Notes: generated from the letters alone by a model not told the origin. Numbered from the stretch's first letter, positions 8,554-20,781 are shown. The stretch: 64,000 nt of DNA from Topomyia yanbarensis (GCF_030247195.1 NC_080672.1:393531037-393595036); one strand, 5' to 3'. Numbers and translations are program-made.

Positions 8554-10203
8554 CAAAAAAATCAAAAAAGTTTTTTATGAAGCAGAATGTATCTGGAGAA
8601 TGCTTCTATATAACTATCTCAAACAACTTGTAATCTTATTTTTTTACGAGCAGAAAACTCTTGTGGAAGAGTATTCTAAAAAGGAAAGGACAAACTATCA
8701 CAAATAATGGAATATGTTAAAAGTCTTAGTATAGGATATGTGAAGCGGTGCCTAATTATAAATGAACAACAAACTAGACAACGAGTTTCTTATTTGGACT
8801 TATGTCAATGTAATCGTAATAGCTTACAATCCATCATAGCCCATTTAATTTCCTAAAACATCCGATAATATGCATATACAGCGCATAACTATGTCGCGTG
8901 TCATGTGGGTGACTGATAATCATAAGTACACAGCGTGGTCTGAGCACAGGTAGCGTCAGACTGCAAGGTCATGAATGAAGGGAAAAATGAGCTGCTTCGG
9001 GCACGTTGTGACCACTCAAACACAGCTACAGATGCCTAGGAAGAAGTATAAATGATATAAAAGGGTCTGGACCAGATAAAGAATGAATGAACCATTATTC
9101 TTTTTAAAACAAAATTGTGAATCGTTAATATGGTGTTTGCTTAATATTACCCTAGCGAGAAAAGAAGCAAAACGGAATAAATTGGTCAGCCGAGGAGGTC
9201 AATTTCGCTTGCATTTGCTGGTATTTTGGCAGGAACCGAAAAAAATTCCTGACTAAATCCTTATAAGAACCATGCAAAAACAATGGCAGTACTGTCCTAG
9301 TAGAATAAGAGACCAGGTCGAGGGGAAAATTAAGTTCAAACGGATATTTTTTGCTCAGTATTTCTAAATGAGTCAGTGGATCGATAATTTTGTGAGTGAA
9401 TCAGACCAAATAACCTTATAAACCAGCTACAAGCTACAAGGAAACTTGTTACAGAAGGTAGGATACAAGGCACTAACAACAAGAATGCTATCAACAATAA
9501 ATCGTTCTGACTCTGATTTGTTTAGTGTTGAGGTCATATAGGATTAGCAAAGGCGCTGACGATATCCAGACTAATAATGTTATGTTCATGTTGAGATTAT
9601 GAAAATTCTTAAAAAAAGCAGGACTTAATTAACTGAGAACAAATTATATCATATGCACCAAGCCATTCTGAAACCCGGACCATCCGATTCCACTAAATTT
9701 ACTAATGTTCGGACTATGTCCTAATTCATTGAAAGAATACATTAAGCTTCAAGGAACTTCGTTACTAAATTTAGAACATAATACACTAATAACTAACTAT
9801 ATTGTCTTCCACAAATTATTATGATACTTATAATTGTTGTACTACAACCTGGCTAATCATTTCTAAACTAAAATCGATCACCTTGTAGCTCTACTGCCTC
9901 AACTAAAGATTGTATTGATTGTTTCTATGGAACCGTTAAGTTTCGTGGAACTTCCTAAACTAATGTAGGACTTATTGCACCAAGACCAAAATCTATTGGC
10001 ATCCACCATATTAGTCTGTAAGACAAATATCAAAAATCTACTGTCTCAAGTAATTTATTTATTTATTTATTCGTCAAGCATTTGTATACTACATGGACTG
10101 GTACTAAAATCATTAATTATTATTTCTACGGTTAAGTTGCAATTTAATTTGTTTTCTAAGCATGAACAGGTGACGAGGCATTTTTCAGTGTAGTTTGTCA
10201 TAA
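8554..10203. other. No gene seen; AT-rich with faint internal repetition
   Basis: No reading frame with recognisable content was found on either strand. A segment at about 9436 (CAAGGAAACTTGTTAC) resembles one at about 9749 (CAAGGAACTTCGTTAC), each followed by a similar ~30-base stretch, and a weaker match lies near 9930. This suggests an old tandem duplication. Confidence 0.4.
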
Positions 10204-10660
10204 AAGATTGTTCCTGTAAATTAACGAGTTCTTAGGTGACGGCTAGGCAGATAAAGTTTTATTTGCGAGAGTAATGATTCAGATTATACACGTTGAGAAA
10301 TAATGTCGTTGATATGTAGATGAGCATGCAACGTGCTTTATACGATGGAAGAGGGAATGTCGTCCAGTTTAGTTTACGACTAGCGTACAAAAGAAAATGT
10401 TTGCGGACTAATACAATGGGTCCTTCGTACGGGACAGTGTATAGATTCCATACTACACTGTAATATTCGAAAATTGGTCTGACGTATGTATTGTATAAGG
10501 ATTTATTGTGTAAAGGTCTTTAAAATTATAACCGAAGCGTTTAATAAAGCCCAGCATACTATTTGCCTTATTTACAATTGTATTACAGTGTTCACAAATG
10601 AAAGCTTTGATTGTAAGGTTACCCCTGAATCTCATACAATATTACATTTTCCTACAAGTT
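10204..10660 (-). pseudogene. Jockey-type LINE remnant, post-catalytic region
   Basis: On the minus strand the translation includes ANSMLGFIKRFGYNFKDLY (around 10535-10590) and, after a frame change, FLLYASRKLNW and LINDI-like/LPSRHLRTR segments down to ~10210. These match the C-terminal part of Jockey-clade reverse transcriptases, where A-N-x-M-L-G-F-I-x-R and F.LPSR.LR.R are characteristic (recognised from memory). Stops and frame changes make it dead. It lies downstream, in LINE orientation, of the pieces at 13340-13685 and 15505-16330 and probably belonged to the same copy. Confidence 0.65.
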
Positions 10661-11579
10661 GGTTTGCTATGTGTATGTCTATAGAGATATTAGAAATTTT
10701 TATACTGGCGGTTATTGAGTTACATTTATTTATGTAAAGTTGGAGTAAACTTTAGCTACACCATATGTGTGGCGGTAAACAAGAAGCAAGACACGATTCC
10801 GGTTTCTTAACAGTCTGTATATTATAACAGTTAAAAAATACCTGTAAAACAATCATTACATTTCGTGTTTCATACGTTTGTAATTCTCACTTACGTTTAG
10901 TTCTTATTTCCTTCTTGTTTTCCGTAATTAGTTACTATAAATCAGCCGGTAATGATTTGTGGTAGATCGTAATCCAATTCTTTAGGTTGTCAAATTATAG
11001 GTTAAGAAAGGGATATAGGTTAACAAATTATGGTTGCACGTAGGTTATCAATTCAAGTAGGCTAATAATTACATAGGTTATCAATTCAATATAGGACATT
11101 TCAAAAACCGACTTACTTTGCATAAATTTGTATACAATTCAATGTAACTATTTAATATATAAATTATCGCGCTACTGTAAACCTGCTAGCCTCAGAACAC
11201 GTTTTAAAGATGATCCTTCTTCTTTCGCTACTCGTGGTCTGTCAGTTATGATCTAACGGCTGCGGTCGTTAATTATAGGGTGATCATCGAAGATCGTCTT
11301 GGTGAGTTGTGCCGACCGAGGGGTCGTAACAATATGTGGAATAGATTTATTTCGTCTTTGAACACTTCAGCACCTTCGGCATTTTTGACGTAGGACTACG
11401 TCTTTGTTTTCGATATAGGGGTGCAGGTTGAAAATTCTACAAAAATGGTATGTAACGAAATGTGGTCCAATTTTAAACGTATTCAGCCATCTCACGATAA
11501 ATTTTCAAATTTTTTGCACAAATCGCCCCGAAATACTTCTAAAAATAGATTCCAATAGATAAACCCAAAGATTTTTGAT
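10661..11579. other. No gene seen; possible LINE flank
   Basis: This AT-rich stretch shows no clear coding signal. Part may be unrecognised remnant of the minus-strand LINE or of an insertion that separates its pieces. Confidence 0.35.
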
Positions 11580-11587
11580 ATCATAGC

Positions 11588-11992
11588 CAGAGTTAAAAAT
11601 AATCGAAGCTCTTTTTTGACGGCTGATAATGAACCTGATGCGACTCGCGGTGAATAGAAAAAATATTCATTCAAATATTTATGCTATTCATTCAGTTGAA
11701 TTTCGTACAATATATTCATTTCACTAATTATCTAGGAAAATGTTTTCAAATGCCGGTAAAGCATATAAAACAACAATCATCATCGCTTACATTGTGCTAG
11801 GGCCTACTTTGATGCGTTTGATTCGTTGTTGTACAGTCGCTTCGTGTAATAATCGGAGATGAATGAAAATCTGCATGGATGAATGGGCGGTTCGTTCGTT
11901 TGACGTTTTCAGCTGCACCACTGAATATTGAAAATGAATGCGGCTGAATATGATCAATTTTCATTCAATGAATTTGAATATTTTTAGCTCTG
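11588..11992. mobile_element. hAT-type MITE (405 bp) with 8-bp target duplication
   Basis: The termini are CAGAGTTAAAAATA at 11588 and TATTTTTAGCTCTG ending at 11992, inverted repeats with one mismatch in 14. Both ends are flanked by a perfect 8-bp duplication ATCATAGC (11580-11587 and 11993-12000). CAGAG termini and 8-bp duplications are the hAT signature. The interior is rich in ATTCATTC-like repeats and encodes no transposase. Confidence 0.85.
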
Positions 11993-12135
11993 ATCATAGC
12001 ATTAAAAAATTAAATAATATACAACCTTGTCAAAATATCGCGCATTAACACACAGAAGATAGCGCTTCCCAAGCCCTGTACGACAGATTGGTGTACCTAG
12101 CGCGTTACGCTTCTATGAATGACGTCATCATCGAC

Positions 12136-12257
12136 TATTTAAAGAACGGACTTGGCCAGACACGCTCAGTTCTCTGTTGAACGGCTGGCGAAGCAGATCA
12201 CTGCGCTGTGTTTTTACAGCCAGTGTAGTTGAGTTAGAAGTCCGTTACACTGGCTGT
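12136..12257 (+). promoter_or_regulatory. Core-promoter-like TATA plus initiator, followed by a hairpin
   Basis: TATTTAAAG at 12136-12144 precedes the arthropod initiator TCAGTT at 12166-12171, whose A (12168) is 32 bases after the first T of the TATA box, the standard spacing. A perfect 12-bp inverted repeat follows: ACAGCCAGTGTA (12216-12227) and TACACTGGCTGT (12246-12257). No ORF starts convincingly downstream. It could be a solo LTR or a dead gene promoter; no LTR ends were identified. Confidence 0.4.
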
Positions 12258-13078
12258 GGAAAGACGTTACCCTGTGTCGTCCAACAGGCGACCGCTCCAA
12301 CTGCTTCCTAAATGCCGCTGTAATGTTGCCAGTAAATTTTTGGTTTAACTAGCATATGTATTTGCTTTTTGCACTTGAAATTAAGTAATGTAGTGGTAGT
12401 AGTAAGCTTCCCATTTTGGTTTAAACGCAAGGACAGTTTTTAAAACAGGATTTGATTAATTAGTTTAGCTCATCTAAGCAATTTTATCAATTCTGTAATT
12501 TAAAAGGAATTTTACGAAACTTGGTGAATTTGGCCCCACTTGCAACTGGTATAATCAACCTGCACAAAGTGTTGCATAACGCAGGGCTGTTTTTTGGAAC
12601 AAAATGTGTTATCATCTTCGCTATGCACAATCACAATATTATGACAGATGGGCTAAGCGAGGCCGTTCTTTTCAATCGGGAAAGGCCGCGTGGAATTTTG
12701 GTGAAATGCGCTAATAGTGTCATGGTGGTACTAGTTGTCTCTTTCGCTCTACCCATCATCATCAGCGTTGACTCATTTTGCATTGTGCGCTTGGGTTCAA
12801 TGTTTGGGGCGAATGTGTTGGTAGGTAGGGGAACTGGCGGTAAAATGAACACTTTAAGCAAAGTCATTATTTTCTAACTAATAAGTGAATGAGATATTAC
12901 AATCACCTTATGTTTCTTGTTAGACATGTTTTGTACATATCTGGTAAAAATACTTCGTCATAAACACATTTTTTCAAACATGATTCTTGATTTCTAAACA
13001 TATCCAAAAATGAGACATGTTTATAGCGATTGGGTAAAATGAACATGTGGCGGTGGTAATATGAACAGCTTCTGGTGA
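12258..13078. other. No gene seen
   Basis: An open stretch of 118 codons on the plus strand (12521-12877) starts at a TTG and has no recognisable family features or ATG-supported start, so I do not call it. The phrase GTAAAATGAACA occurs twice (12840 and 13034), suggesting a small repeat. Confidence 0.35.
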
Positions 13079-13190
13079 CCTGCAAAATGTCCTGTATGTA
13101 TGCAATGCGCAGCGTTGGAAAGCATTTTCCGATCAATACTAATATCCCAACAAATCATAAGCTTTGCATACACACAGGGCATTTTGCAGG
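13079..13190. repeat. Short inverted repeat, 27-bp arms
   Basis: CCTGCAAAATGTCCTGTATG at 13079 and the complementary segment ending ATTTTGCAGG at 13190 pair over 27 bases with two mismatches, with a ~58-base loop. It may be the core of a small MITE; outer ends were not found. Confidence 0.6.
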
Positions 13191-13339
13191 CAAAAAAAAT
13201 TGTCACGGAAGAATTGAATTTTCATGACGTAATATTAACCATTTTACAATCCTGTAGCATCGAAACACATCTACAAACTTGGGCTTATCCATGGGTGTTT
13301 AAACTTTTAGGATCTGTTTGAGAGCAACTAGAAAGCTTG

Positions 13340-13685
13340 TTCTATACATGAAATGTGATTATATTGTCTAAAATTTGATTTTTCTTCACCGGTCCGGGTG
13401 TTTTTTCCCACACACTAAGTACTAAGAAAATAAATATTTTACATTAAGTAGTATAGTCCTACGTCTAGAGTTCGTGCAACCCCATAGGGCTGCCCCTTGT
13501 AGTTTTTATTTCCAGGAAAAAATTTATTTCGTCCGCTCGTATAAACACGTTTAGATATTTAGTATAAAGGTTATGTCATTCACGTACACAATAAAAAGAA
13601 AAGGGCCTATGTGGGAACCCTGGGGTACGCCAGTGTTGACCCGGATAGGTTCAGAGATTATATTCTGAAAGCGAACTGTTCGCAT
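13340..13685 (-). pseudogene. Jockey-type LINE remnant, reverse transcriptase motif B region
   Basis: Minus-strand translation gives TGVPQGSHIGPFLFIVYVND around 13560-13640, the motif-B block typical of Jockey reverse transcriptases. Stops follow, and the frame is lost by ~13560. The upstream part of the same gene continues at 15505-16330, beyond a foldback insertion. Confidence 0.75.
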
Positions 13686-15500
13686 TTAATTTTTTTACGC
13701 GGTTTTTTGCGCGGTTTTTTCACGAGGTTTTTTTACGCGGATTTTCCAATTAACGCGGTTTTTTACGCGGATTTTCCAATTAACGCGGTTTTTGCAACAA
13801 TATTCCAAGTCCTTTTGAATGCAAAAGACTTAGAAGATTTTCGGAAAGATGGAAGAGACGGGTCTGGAAGATTCCTTATGGCCCGCACCCCAACAATATG
13901 GATATTTTCGGAATGGTCTTGAAGAGCAGGTTCCAGAAATCGATTTTTGCCGCCATTTTGAAATCAAAGATGGTGACTTCCGGTTTAGCGAAATTTGTTA
14001 TAATTCAATCAATATGGGTATTTTCGGAATGGTATTGACAAGTAGGTGCTAGAAATTTATGTTTGACACTATTTTGAAATCCAAGATGGCGACATCCGGT
14101 TTAGCGGAAATTCCCTACAACCCATGCAATATGGGTATTGTCGGAATGGTCTTGAAGAGTAGGCAACAGAAATTTATGTTTGGCGCTATTTTGAAATCCA
14201 AGGTGGCGACTTCCGGTTTAGCGATATTCGCTATAACCCAATCAATATGGGTATTTTCGGAATGGTCTTGACGAGTAGTAGACAAAGATCGATGTTTGAC
14301 GCTATTTTGAGTTCCAAGATGGCGACTTCCGGGTTAGCCACATTCACTATAACCCAGTCAATATGAGTGTTTTTGGAATAATCTTAACGAGTAGGTTTCA
14401 AAAATTGATTTTTGACGCCATTTTTAAATCCAAGATAGCGATTTCCGATTTCGCGAAATTCGCTATAACCCAATCAATATTGGTATTTTTGGAAGTTGAA
14501 GTTGTAGTACAAATAGTTTTAATTAAACAGTTGAATTTACTTAAATTTAAGCAATATGTTTAATTTGAATAAATACAAACCCCCATCTCACACCACATAC
14601 GTCTCTTTCTTTTCTCTCTTCCATTCTCACCGCACTTTCCTGGATGAACACATAAACATATTTTTCTGGTTTATGATTAGATTTTATATTTGAGGGTGAT
14701 TTAGATGATTGCCCAAATTTTTCATGCGAGAATTTTGGTAAACCGGAAGTCGCCATCTAGAATTTTAAAATGACGGCAAACATCGACGTTTGTCTGCTAC
14801 TCGTCAAAACCATTTCGAAAATACTCATGTTGATTGAGTTGTAGAGAATCTCGCGAAACCGGAAGCCGCCATTTGGGATTTGAAAATGGCGCCAAAAATC
14901 AGTGTTCATGGAAAACCTTGCGGGGAAGGTGCAGATTTATTTATTTCTGGCACCTACTCGACGAGACCATTCCGAAAATACCCATATTGATTGGTTTATA
15001 GCGAATTTCGCTAAACCGGAAGTCGCCATCTCTGATTTCAAAATGGCGCCAAAGATCAATTTCTGGCACCTACTCCTCAAGACCATTCCAAAAATATCAA
15101 TAATGATTGAGTTATAGCGAATTTCGCTAAAACCGGAAGTCGCCATCTTTGATTTCAAAATGGCGTCAAAAATCAATTTCTGGAACCTACATTCCGAAAA
15201 TACCCATACTGTTGGGGTGCGAGCTATAAGGAATCTTCCAGACCCGTCTCTTCCATCTTTCCGAAAATCTTCTGTCTTTTTGCATTCAAAAGGACTTAGA
15301 ATATTTTTTGTAAAAACCGTATTAATTGCGAAATTCGCGCAAAAAAACTTCCAAAAATATTCTAAATATTTTGCTGAGAGTTTTTTTTTGCGCGGATTTT
15401 CGAATTAACGCGGTTTTTTACGCGGATTTTCCAATTAACGCGTTTTTACGCGATTTTTTTTTTTCGCGATACGTATCCCCCGCGTAAAAAAAAACCTGGG
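13686..15500. mobile_element. Foldback element with arms made of 116-117-bp subrepeats
   Basis: The left arm contains five units, marked by TTTGACGCTATTTTGAAATC-like cores at 13946, 14062, 14179, 14295 and 14412 (spacing 116-117 bp) with the phrase GATGGCGACTTCCGGTTTAGCG. After a ~250-bp centre (14490-14740) the same units occur in reverse complement (cores near 14763, 14881, 15039 and 15155). Outer ends carry short repeats ACGCGGATTTTCCAATTA on both sides, in the same orientation as well as inverted. The element interrupts a minus-strand LINE. No transposase is visible. A 5-base TAATT occurs at both junctions, but I would not rely on it as a target duplication. Confidence 0.8.
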
Positions 15501-15504
15501 TGTA

Positions 15505-16330
15505 ATTCGAGCCATTTCAAAAGTTTATTTCCTATGCCGTATTTCTACACTTTTGAAGAGTAATAAAAGTATATCAATACGATACAATGCTTCACTAAAG
15601 TCTGTATAGAGGGTTCCCACAAGGTTTCCATTGTCCATTGCATTTATAATGAAGAGCAAAAAAATCTAAAAGGTTTGATGTTGTTGAGCGGGCTTCATAA
15701 AAACCACACTACTTGCTTGTTATTTGATTTTTGGTATACTGAAATATTTTTATCATTTACTAGTTTTCGAATAATTTTGGGACACATGAGAAAATGGCAA
15801 TCCTACGATAGTTTCGAATGTCCGTTTTAGTGCCTGATTAAAAAATTGGCACTCAAAAGGACGATTTACACACTTCTGAGAGTGACAAATTTAAAAAAAA
15901 ACATAGCAATGGTAGAATGAACTATTTTACTTGATTTTTTCAACAATACTTGTGTAATTCCGTCAGGTCCTGGACCTTCTGGTGCGTCTATATTTTTTAG
16001 TTCATTGATAATTTCGTGTTCCGTTAACTCGTGAACGGAAATGTCATTTGAAAATTCAGGTGTAATTAAAAAATTGTTGAGGTCGCGATCTGTTTCGGAA
16101 TCAAGATTTCTTGAAATAATTTCCCAACCGAAATAAATTGCAGATTTCAGAACTGTTATTTTCTAAATATCCGTAAAATGCATTTGGGATGTAAAGTTGC
16201 TACTTTAAATTTTTGTATTCTCGTAATTTAAGAAATTCTTTGAACATCTCTTGATTTCATTTTCGATTTTGCGATTAAATTCTTCATTTGCAGAAGGGGA
16301 TTTCAAAAAATTGCATTTCTTTTTCTTTGT
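15505..16330 (-). pseudogene. Jockey-type LINE remnant, endonuclease-RT linker to motif A
   Basis: In minus-strand order, NEEFNRKIENEIKRCSKNFL (~16200-16290) resembles the linker after the endonuclease, DAPEGPGPDGIT (~15960-15995) is the RT motif 0/1 block, and YTDFSEALYRID (~15570-15610) corresponds to motif A with the usual F-D pair altered. Frame changes and stops are present. It joins logically to the motif-B piece at 13340-13685. Confidence 0.75.
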
Positions 16331-16492
16331 ATTTTTTAAGGTATAAGTGTCTACTATGTTGCGTTAAACAGGTTTTCCGATCCACGCACCGACAAAGTTT
16401 TTACAGGCCATTGTTGGAAGCGGCGTCCTGGCCGACATGGAACGCTCTCGGCTCGAGACGCGCGCCTCAGGTAGAAAACTTTTTATGGCTTT

Positions 16493-18213
16493 GCACAGTG
16501 GCTCAAAACAGCGTTTTGAGGTACTTAATTCAGTGGAGTAAAAACTGTCCATATTAGCGATTGCACATATTCTACAATGTTTATGTTAGTAAAAAGCGCC
16601 ATCTTTCGGCAATATTTTTTTATTAATATTGATCATAAAAAAAATTGACTTTTGCACCGAAAGAGATAGCGCTTGGCTGTCTTCGACAAAGTTGTTGAGA
16701 AGAGTATTTTTATAAATTTTGCCAAAGTTTTCTATGGTGAACTCCATTATTTTCTATTTTTACTTGTAACTTTTTTATTGCTGATTTTTCGCATTAACAA
16801 TGTCTAAAGTATTTTTTATCATTACAAAACACCCAACTTTTCCGAAGAGACCAGATAGCTGTGAATGCTGTGTAAAGACTTATAGCTGATTTTGATTTCA
16901 TTTTGGCCTGTTTTCGAACCCGTGTAACTTCACTATAGGCAAAAAATTTAATCTTGCTATCAAATATTCTGATAGAACTAGGTTTCACCTAAAAACTAAG
17001 GTAAAATTGTTTGTCCATACGCACCCATTCAAAAGTTATACAATTTTTGAAAACTTTATGTCTGGCTCTTCTGAAGTCGCGTGAATGGCTCACTGAACGA
17101 GTCGGCGCTGGTGTTCAAAGACGCTTTCGCTTGATTTCCTGAGTGACGCGCACTCTTTGTACTAGCGCGTCTGCCGGAAGGTAAACACTGATATTGAATG
17201 ATTTTCCAACGGGGGATATACAATTTCATTTCGGTCCAGATAATCGTATGAATGTTAGCTTCAGGGCAAAAAGATGATGCATAAAATTGCTGCCTTCACC
17301 ACAGTCTGAAATATTTGAAAATATCCAGCCGGTTAATGCAGCAATTATATGGAAAATGTGTATCTTTTACTTTTACTTTATCCGTATCCTGAAACTAAAA
17401 TTCATACGGTAAATCGGACCGAGATGAAATTATATATCACCCATTGGAATCATTCAAAATCAGTGTTAACCTTCCGGCAGACGCGCTAGTACAAAGAGTG
17501 CGCGTCACTCAGGAAATCAAGCGAAAGCGTCTTTGAACACCAGCGCCGACTCGTTCAGTGAGCCATTCACGCGACTTCAGAAGAGCCAGACATAAAGTTT
17601 TCAAAAGTGTATAACTTTTGAACGGGTACTTATGGACAAACAATTTTACCTTAGTTTTTAGGTGAAACCTAGTTCTATCAGAATAATTGATAGTATAATT
17701 ACATTTTTTGCCGATAGTGAAGTTACACAGGTTCGAAAACAAGCCAAATGAAATCAAAATCAGCTGTAAGTCTTTACACAGCATTCACAGCTATCTGGTC
17801 TCTTCAGAAAAGGTATGTGTTTTGTGATGATAAAAAATACCTTAGAACATTGTTAATGCGAAAAATCAGAAATAAAAAAAATTATAAGTAAATATAGGAA
17901 ATAAAGAAGTTCACCATAGAGAACTTCTCATAACTCGATTACTATGAGTGACAGAGACAACATGTCTTCTGCAAAATTTATAAAAATACTCTCCTCTACA
18001 ACTTTGTCGAAGACAGCCAAGCGCTATCTCATTCGGTTCAAAAGTTAAATTTTCTGTAGCCTACTATGATCAATTTTAATAAAATATAATATTGCCAAAG
18101 GATGGCGCTTTTTACATACACAAACATTGTAGAATATGTGAAATCGCTAATATGGACAGTTTTGACTCCAATGAATTAAATACCTCAAAACGTTGTTTTG
18201 AGCCACTGTGCAT
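16493..18213. mobile_element. Large palindromic element (~1.72 kb, arms ~0.8 kb)
   Basis: TGCACAGTGGCTCAAAACAG at 16492 is matched by the complement ending CTGTGCA at 18213, and the arms stay alignable to about 17200 and 17460. Examples are AAGCGCTATCTC against GAGATAGCGCTT, and CGACTCGTTCAGTGAGCC against GGCTCACTGAACGAGTCG. Arm identity looks like about 90%. The centre (~17240-17430) still shows partial symmetry. No ORF common to both arms looks like a transposase. No target duplication was found; the ends CACAGTGGC do not fit a family I can name. Confidence 0.8.
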
Positions 18214-19800
18214 TGTGCACGTTGCACACTATACATGTGTACAGGTCTCGAGAACATATTTCACAGCTTGAATTGTAGAGGCATCGTAGACTAATCGTGA
18301 GGCATCAAACAACCACAGAAAACGGTGAAAAACGATAAAATTTGGTAAAAATTGTTAAAGTCACCGTTCAGTCTGCATATTGGAATAACCATTAAGTAAA
18401 AACTTTCCCGCCCTTCTAATAAATTGCTCTCGAGTCAAAATTATCTTATTGACTGTGGAAAATGTTTAGTCTTCCATACCGGTGAAACGTGTAAAGTTTC
18501 ATCGGAACCTAAGATGGTCGGTTACGATTTTAAAGAGTTTCGGACGGATCTTCGTGGAACTCTTCTAATAGCTATCAATAAAGCAAGCAATCAATTTCTA
18601 CCGCTTTGCTGCTCATGCACTACACAAACAATACAATATCGTTCCCCCGATTTCACAGAGAAATGAGAGGGCCACAGAACTGAAAAGTACATCTACTACG
18701 AGAATTAACATTCCGATTGACATTAAACCGACTCGTATTAGCCCACCGTAAATGTTGCTTGCAGATGTTTTGCAACACTTGAGTTTTATTCTTCATCGAA
18801 AACTTAGCATCGTACCGGAAATACCTGTAGTTACATTTATTCAGTACTAGTATTTCGGTGCCAACAACGAGTCAGCATTCCCGGAACGGTTGGTACCGGT
18901 ACTACCGTTACCACAAGACAGCGTCCCTTTTTCGACCAGAAATTGCTGACGCGATCTATTTTTGACAATAGGTTTTTCAATCTCGCACAACTAACCCAGT
19001 TTTTTTGCGTCCGGTGAAATCTAGTGGAATCTTTTTTCATTGTCTATCCCTGCTGCGATACCAGCTTCTCTTTCTCTTTCAGCAAAATTGATGACGAAGC
19101 ATCCTGTCTCAAACGACCCTTGGTCGCGTTGCAGCTGGCAAACGACCTCCATTAATCCAACGATGGCGCGAAGGTGCGAAATTAAATTTTACTACGAAAG
19201 TCCTTACGTATTGAGCAATGGAGACTATTCGCAGGATTCGTTTCGTTAATTTCTTCCGTGTAGCTATGCACGCATCAAAGATTGCCATGCTCGGTTTCCC
19301 CGTGGAGCGATGGGGCTGGCTGGAAGGATGACAACAAGTTTGGCCGCCTGCTAGTCGGCGAACAAAAAGAGCACGAGAGAGAATGAGTGACGTCCTTCGA
19401 TGATAAGCATAAATACGAACAGGGGCCGACAGGCTTCCAATAAATAGCACAGCGTGTAATTATTTCATTTGCGTCGTTGCTTGTCTTATTTGCTCCGAAC
19501 TGCAAGACTGGCAAGTCTTTTGTCCTGTGATGGTTCCGGGGCTGGTCGTTCCGGGTGTTGAGAATGATGATAATTATAAAGATATACAATTTTCTTCTCC
19601 CCTAGGCCATGACAGGATGGAATTTCCTTTTTCTTAACTGACTGTCGTCTGACGGGTGCTGGCTCTCAACGAACTGATCAACAGGTCAAATGGAAAAGGA
19701 CAGTAGTGGTGTGAGAAAATGTGTAGGTATTTGTTACTGTTATATCCGAAAACGTTTCAATTATTTTTCATCAATACCGGCTTACAATTTCGACAACGCA
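18214..19800. other. No gene seen
   Basis: Both strands were scanned for domain-like peptides and none was found. Overlapping open frames near 19040-19590 on both strands have no consistent start or family motif. Confidence 0.4.
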
Positions 19801-19802
19801 AA

Positions 19803-20068
19803 ATCTTGTTTTTCTCAAAGACGCTGAATCCTTCTGGTATAAAGACTCACCATCTCTATCATTTGTTTACTATTGATCTGTCAGTGTCATTGCATTCGAG
19901 CAATGGCCCTCAATCCAAAGAAAATCTCTTCGAATCCTTCTCGAACGTGCGCCATTGACAGGTCTGGTGCCCGATTAGAATGACACTGACAGATAAATGG
20001 TAAACAAACGATAGACATGGTGAATCTTTATACCAGAGGGATTCGGCGTCTTTAGTTTTTCTGAAAAT
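19803..20068. repeat. MITE-like inverted repeat, ~80-bp arms
   Basis: GACGCTGAATCCTTCTGGTA at 19820 pairs with the complement ending in GGATTCGGCGTC at 20050, and the match runs inward to CTGTCAGTGTCATT (19878-19891) against AATGACACTGACAG (19979-19992). The loop is ~87 bases. Outward, both sides keep TTTTTCTCAAAG/CTTTAGTTTTTCTG-like similarity. Confidence 0.75.
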
Positions 20069-20531
20069 TTGATCAAGCTTTTTTGTACTTAATTGAGGTT
20101 GTCGATATTTTTCAATAGAAAAACAAGGGACAAAGATGGAAACGAAAACATGTTGTATAATGCTTTGTTTTGTTTGTTTCATCATGTGGATGTTTTCGTT
20201 TCGACTGTCATACTTAATGCAATTATCAAAAAACTAATCCTAAAATACCGACAAATGTTCACACGTCTACCAATTCATGATTTTCGCAACTGTCAATTAT
20301 AAATAACTATCCAAACGTCAACATTTGTAATGGGTCGCTCTCTCGAATAAATTTAATCATTCAAAAGAAAATAACTTTCGAACTGTCAAATTTTAACTAA
20401 AAAAAATCATCAAATAGTTCAAAGCGTTAGTTGACAAATCTAACGTAAAATAACAGGTGTCCCTGACAACTGATAAACATCAAATTCCACGCTATATGAA
20501 GCTATGAAACTGATAAATCTTGAGGCTTTTT

Positions 20532-20781
20532 TCAAAAAGACGTATCTACAATGAATGATTCCCATTGTTTACATTCTCTTCTGATAATAATCCGGTCGCT
20601 TTAACATTTTTCACTCAACTCTTTGCATAATGTGCTGGTCAAAACCACTGTCTTTCGATCTGTACTGTAAAATAAGTGAAAAGTGCTATAGTGACGTCAT
20701 AACAATCGAAAAAGATCGACATATCTACAATGAATGACTCTCTTTGTATAGAAAGTCACTCATTGTAGATATGTCGTTTTG
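20532..20781. mobile_element. MITE with TATCTACAATGAATGA ends
   Basis: The left end TTCAAAAAGACGTATCTACA (20532) matches the complement of the right end GTAGATATGTCGTTTTGAA (~20766-20783). A third copy of the same segment (GACATATCTACAATGAATGA at ~20718) lies inside near the right end and forms a tight hairpin with it. No coding capacity. Confidence 0.7.

Noticed and set aside
12521..12877. 118-codon plus-strand open frame as a gene
   Set aside because: It starts at TTG, overlaps an opposing open frame, and shows no domain or start context.
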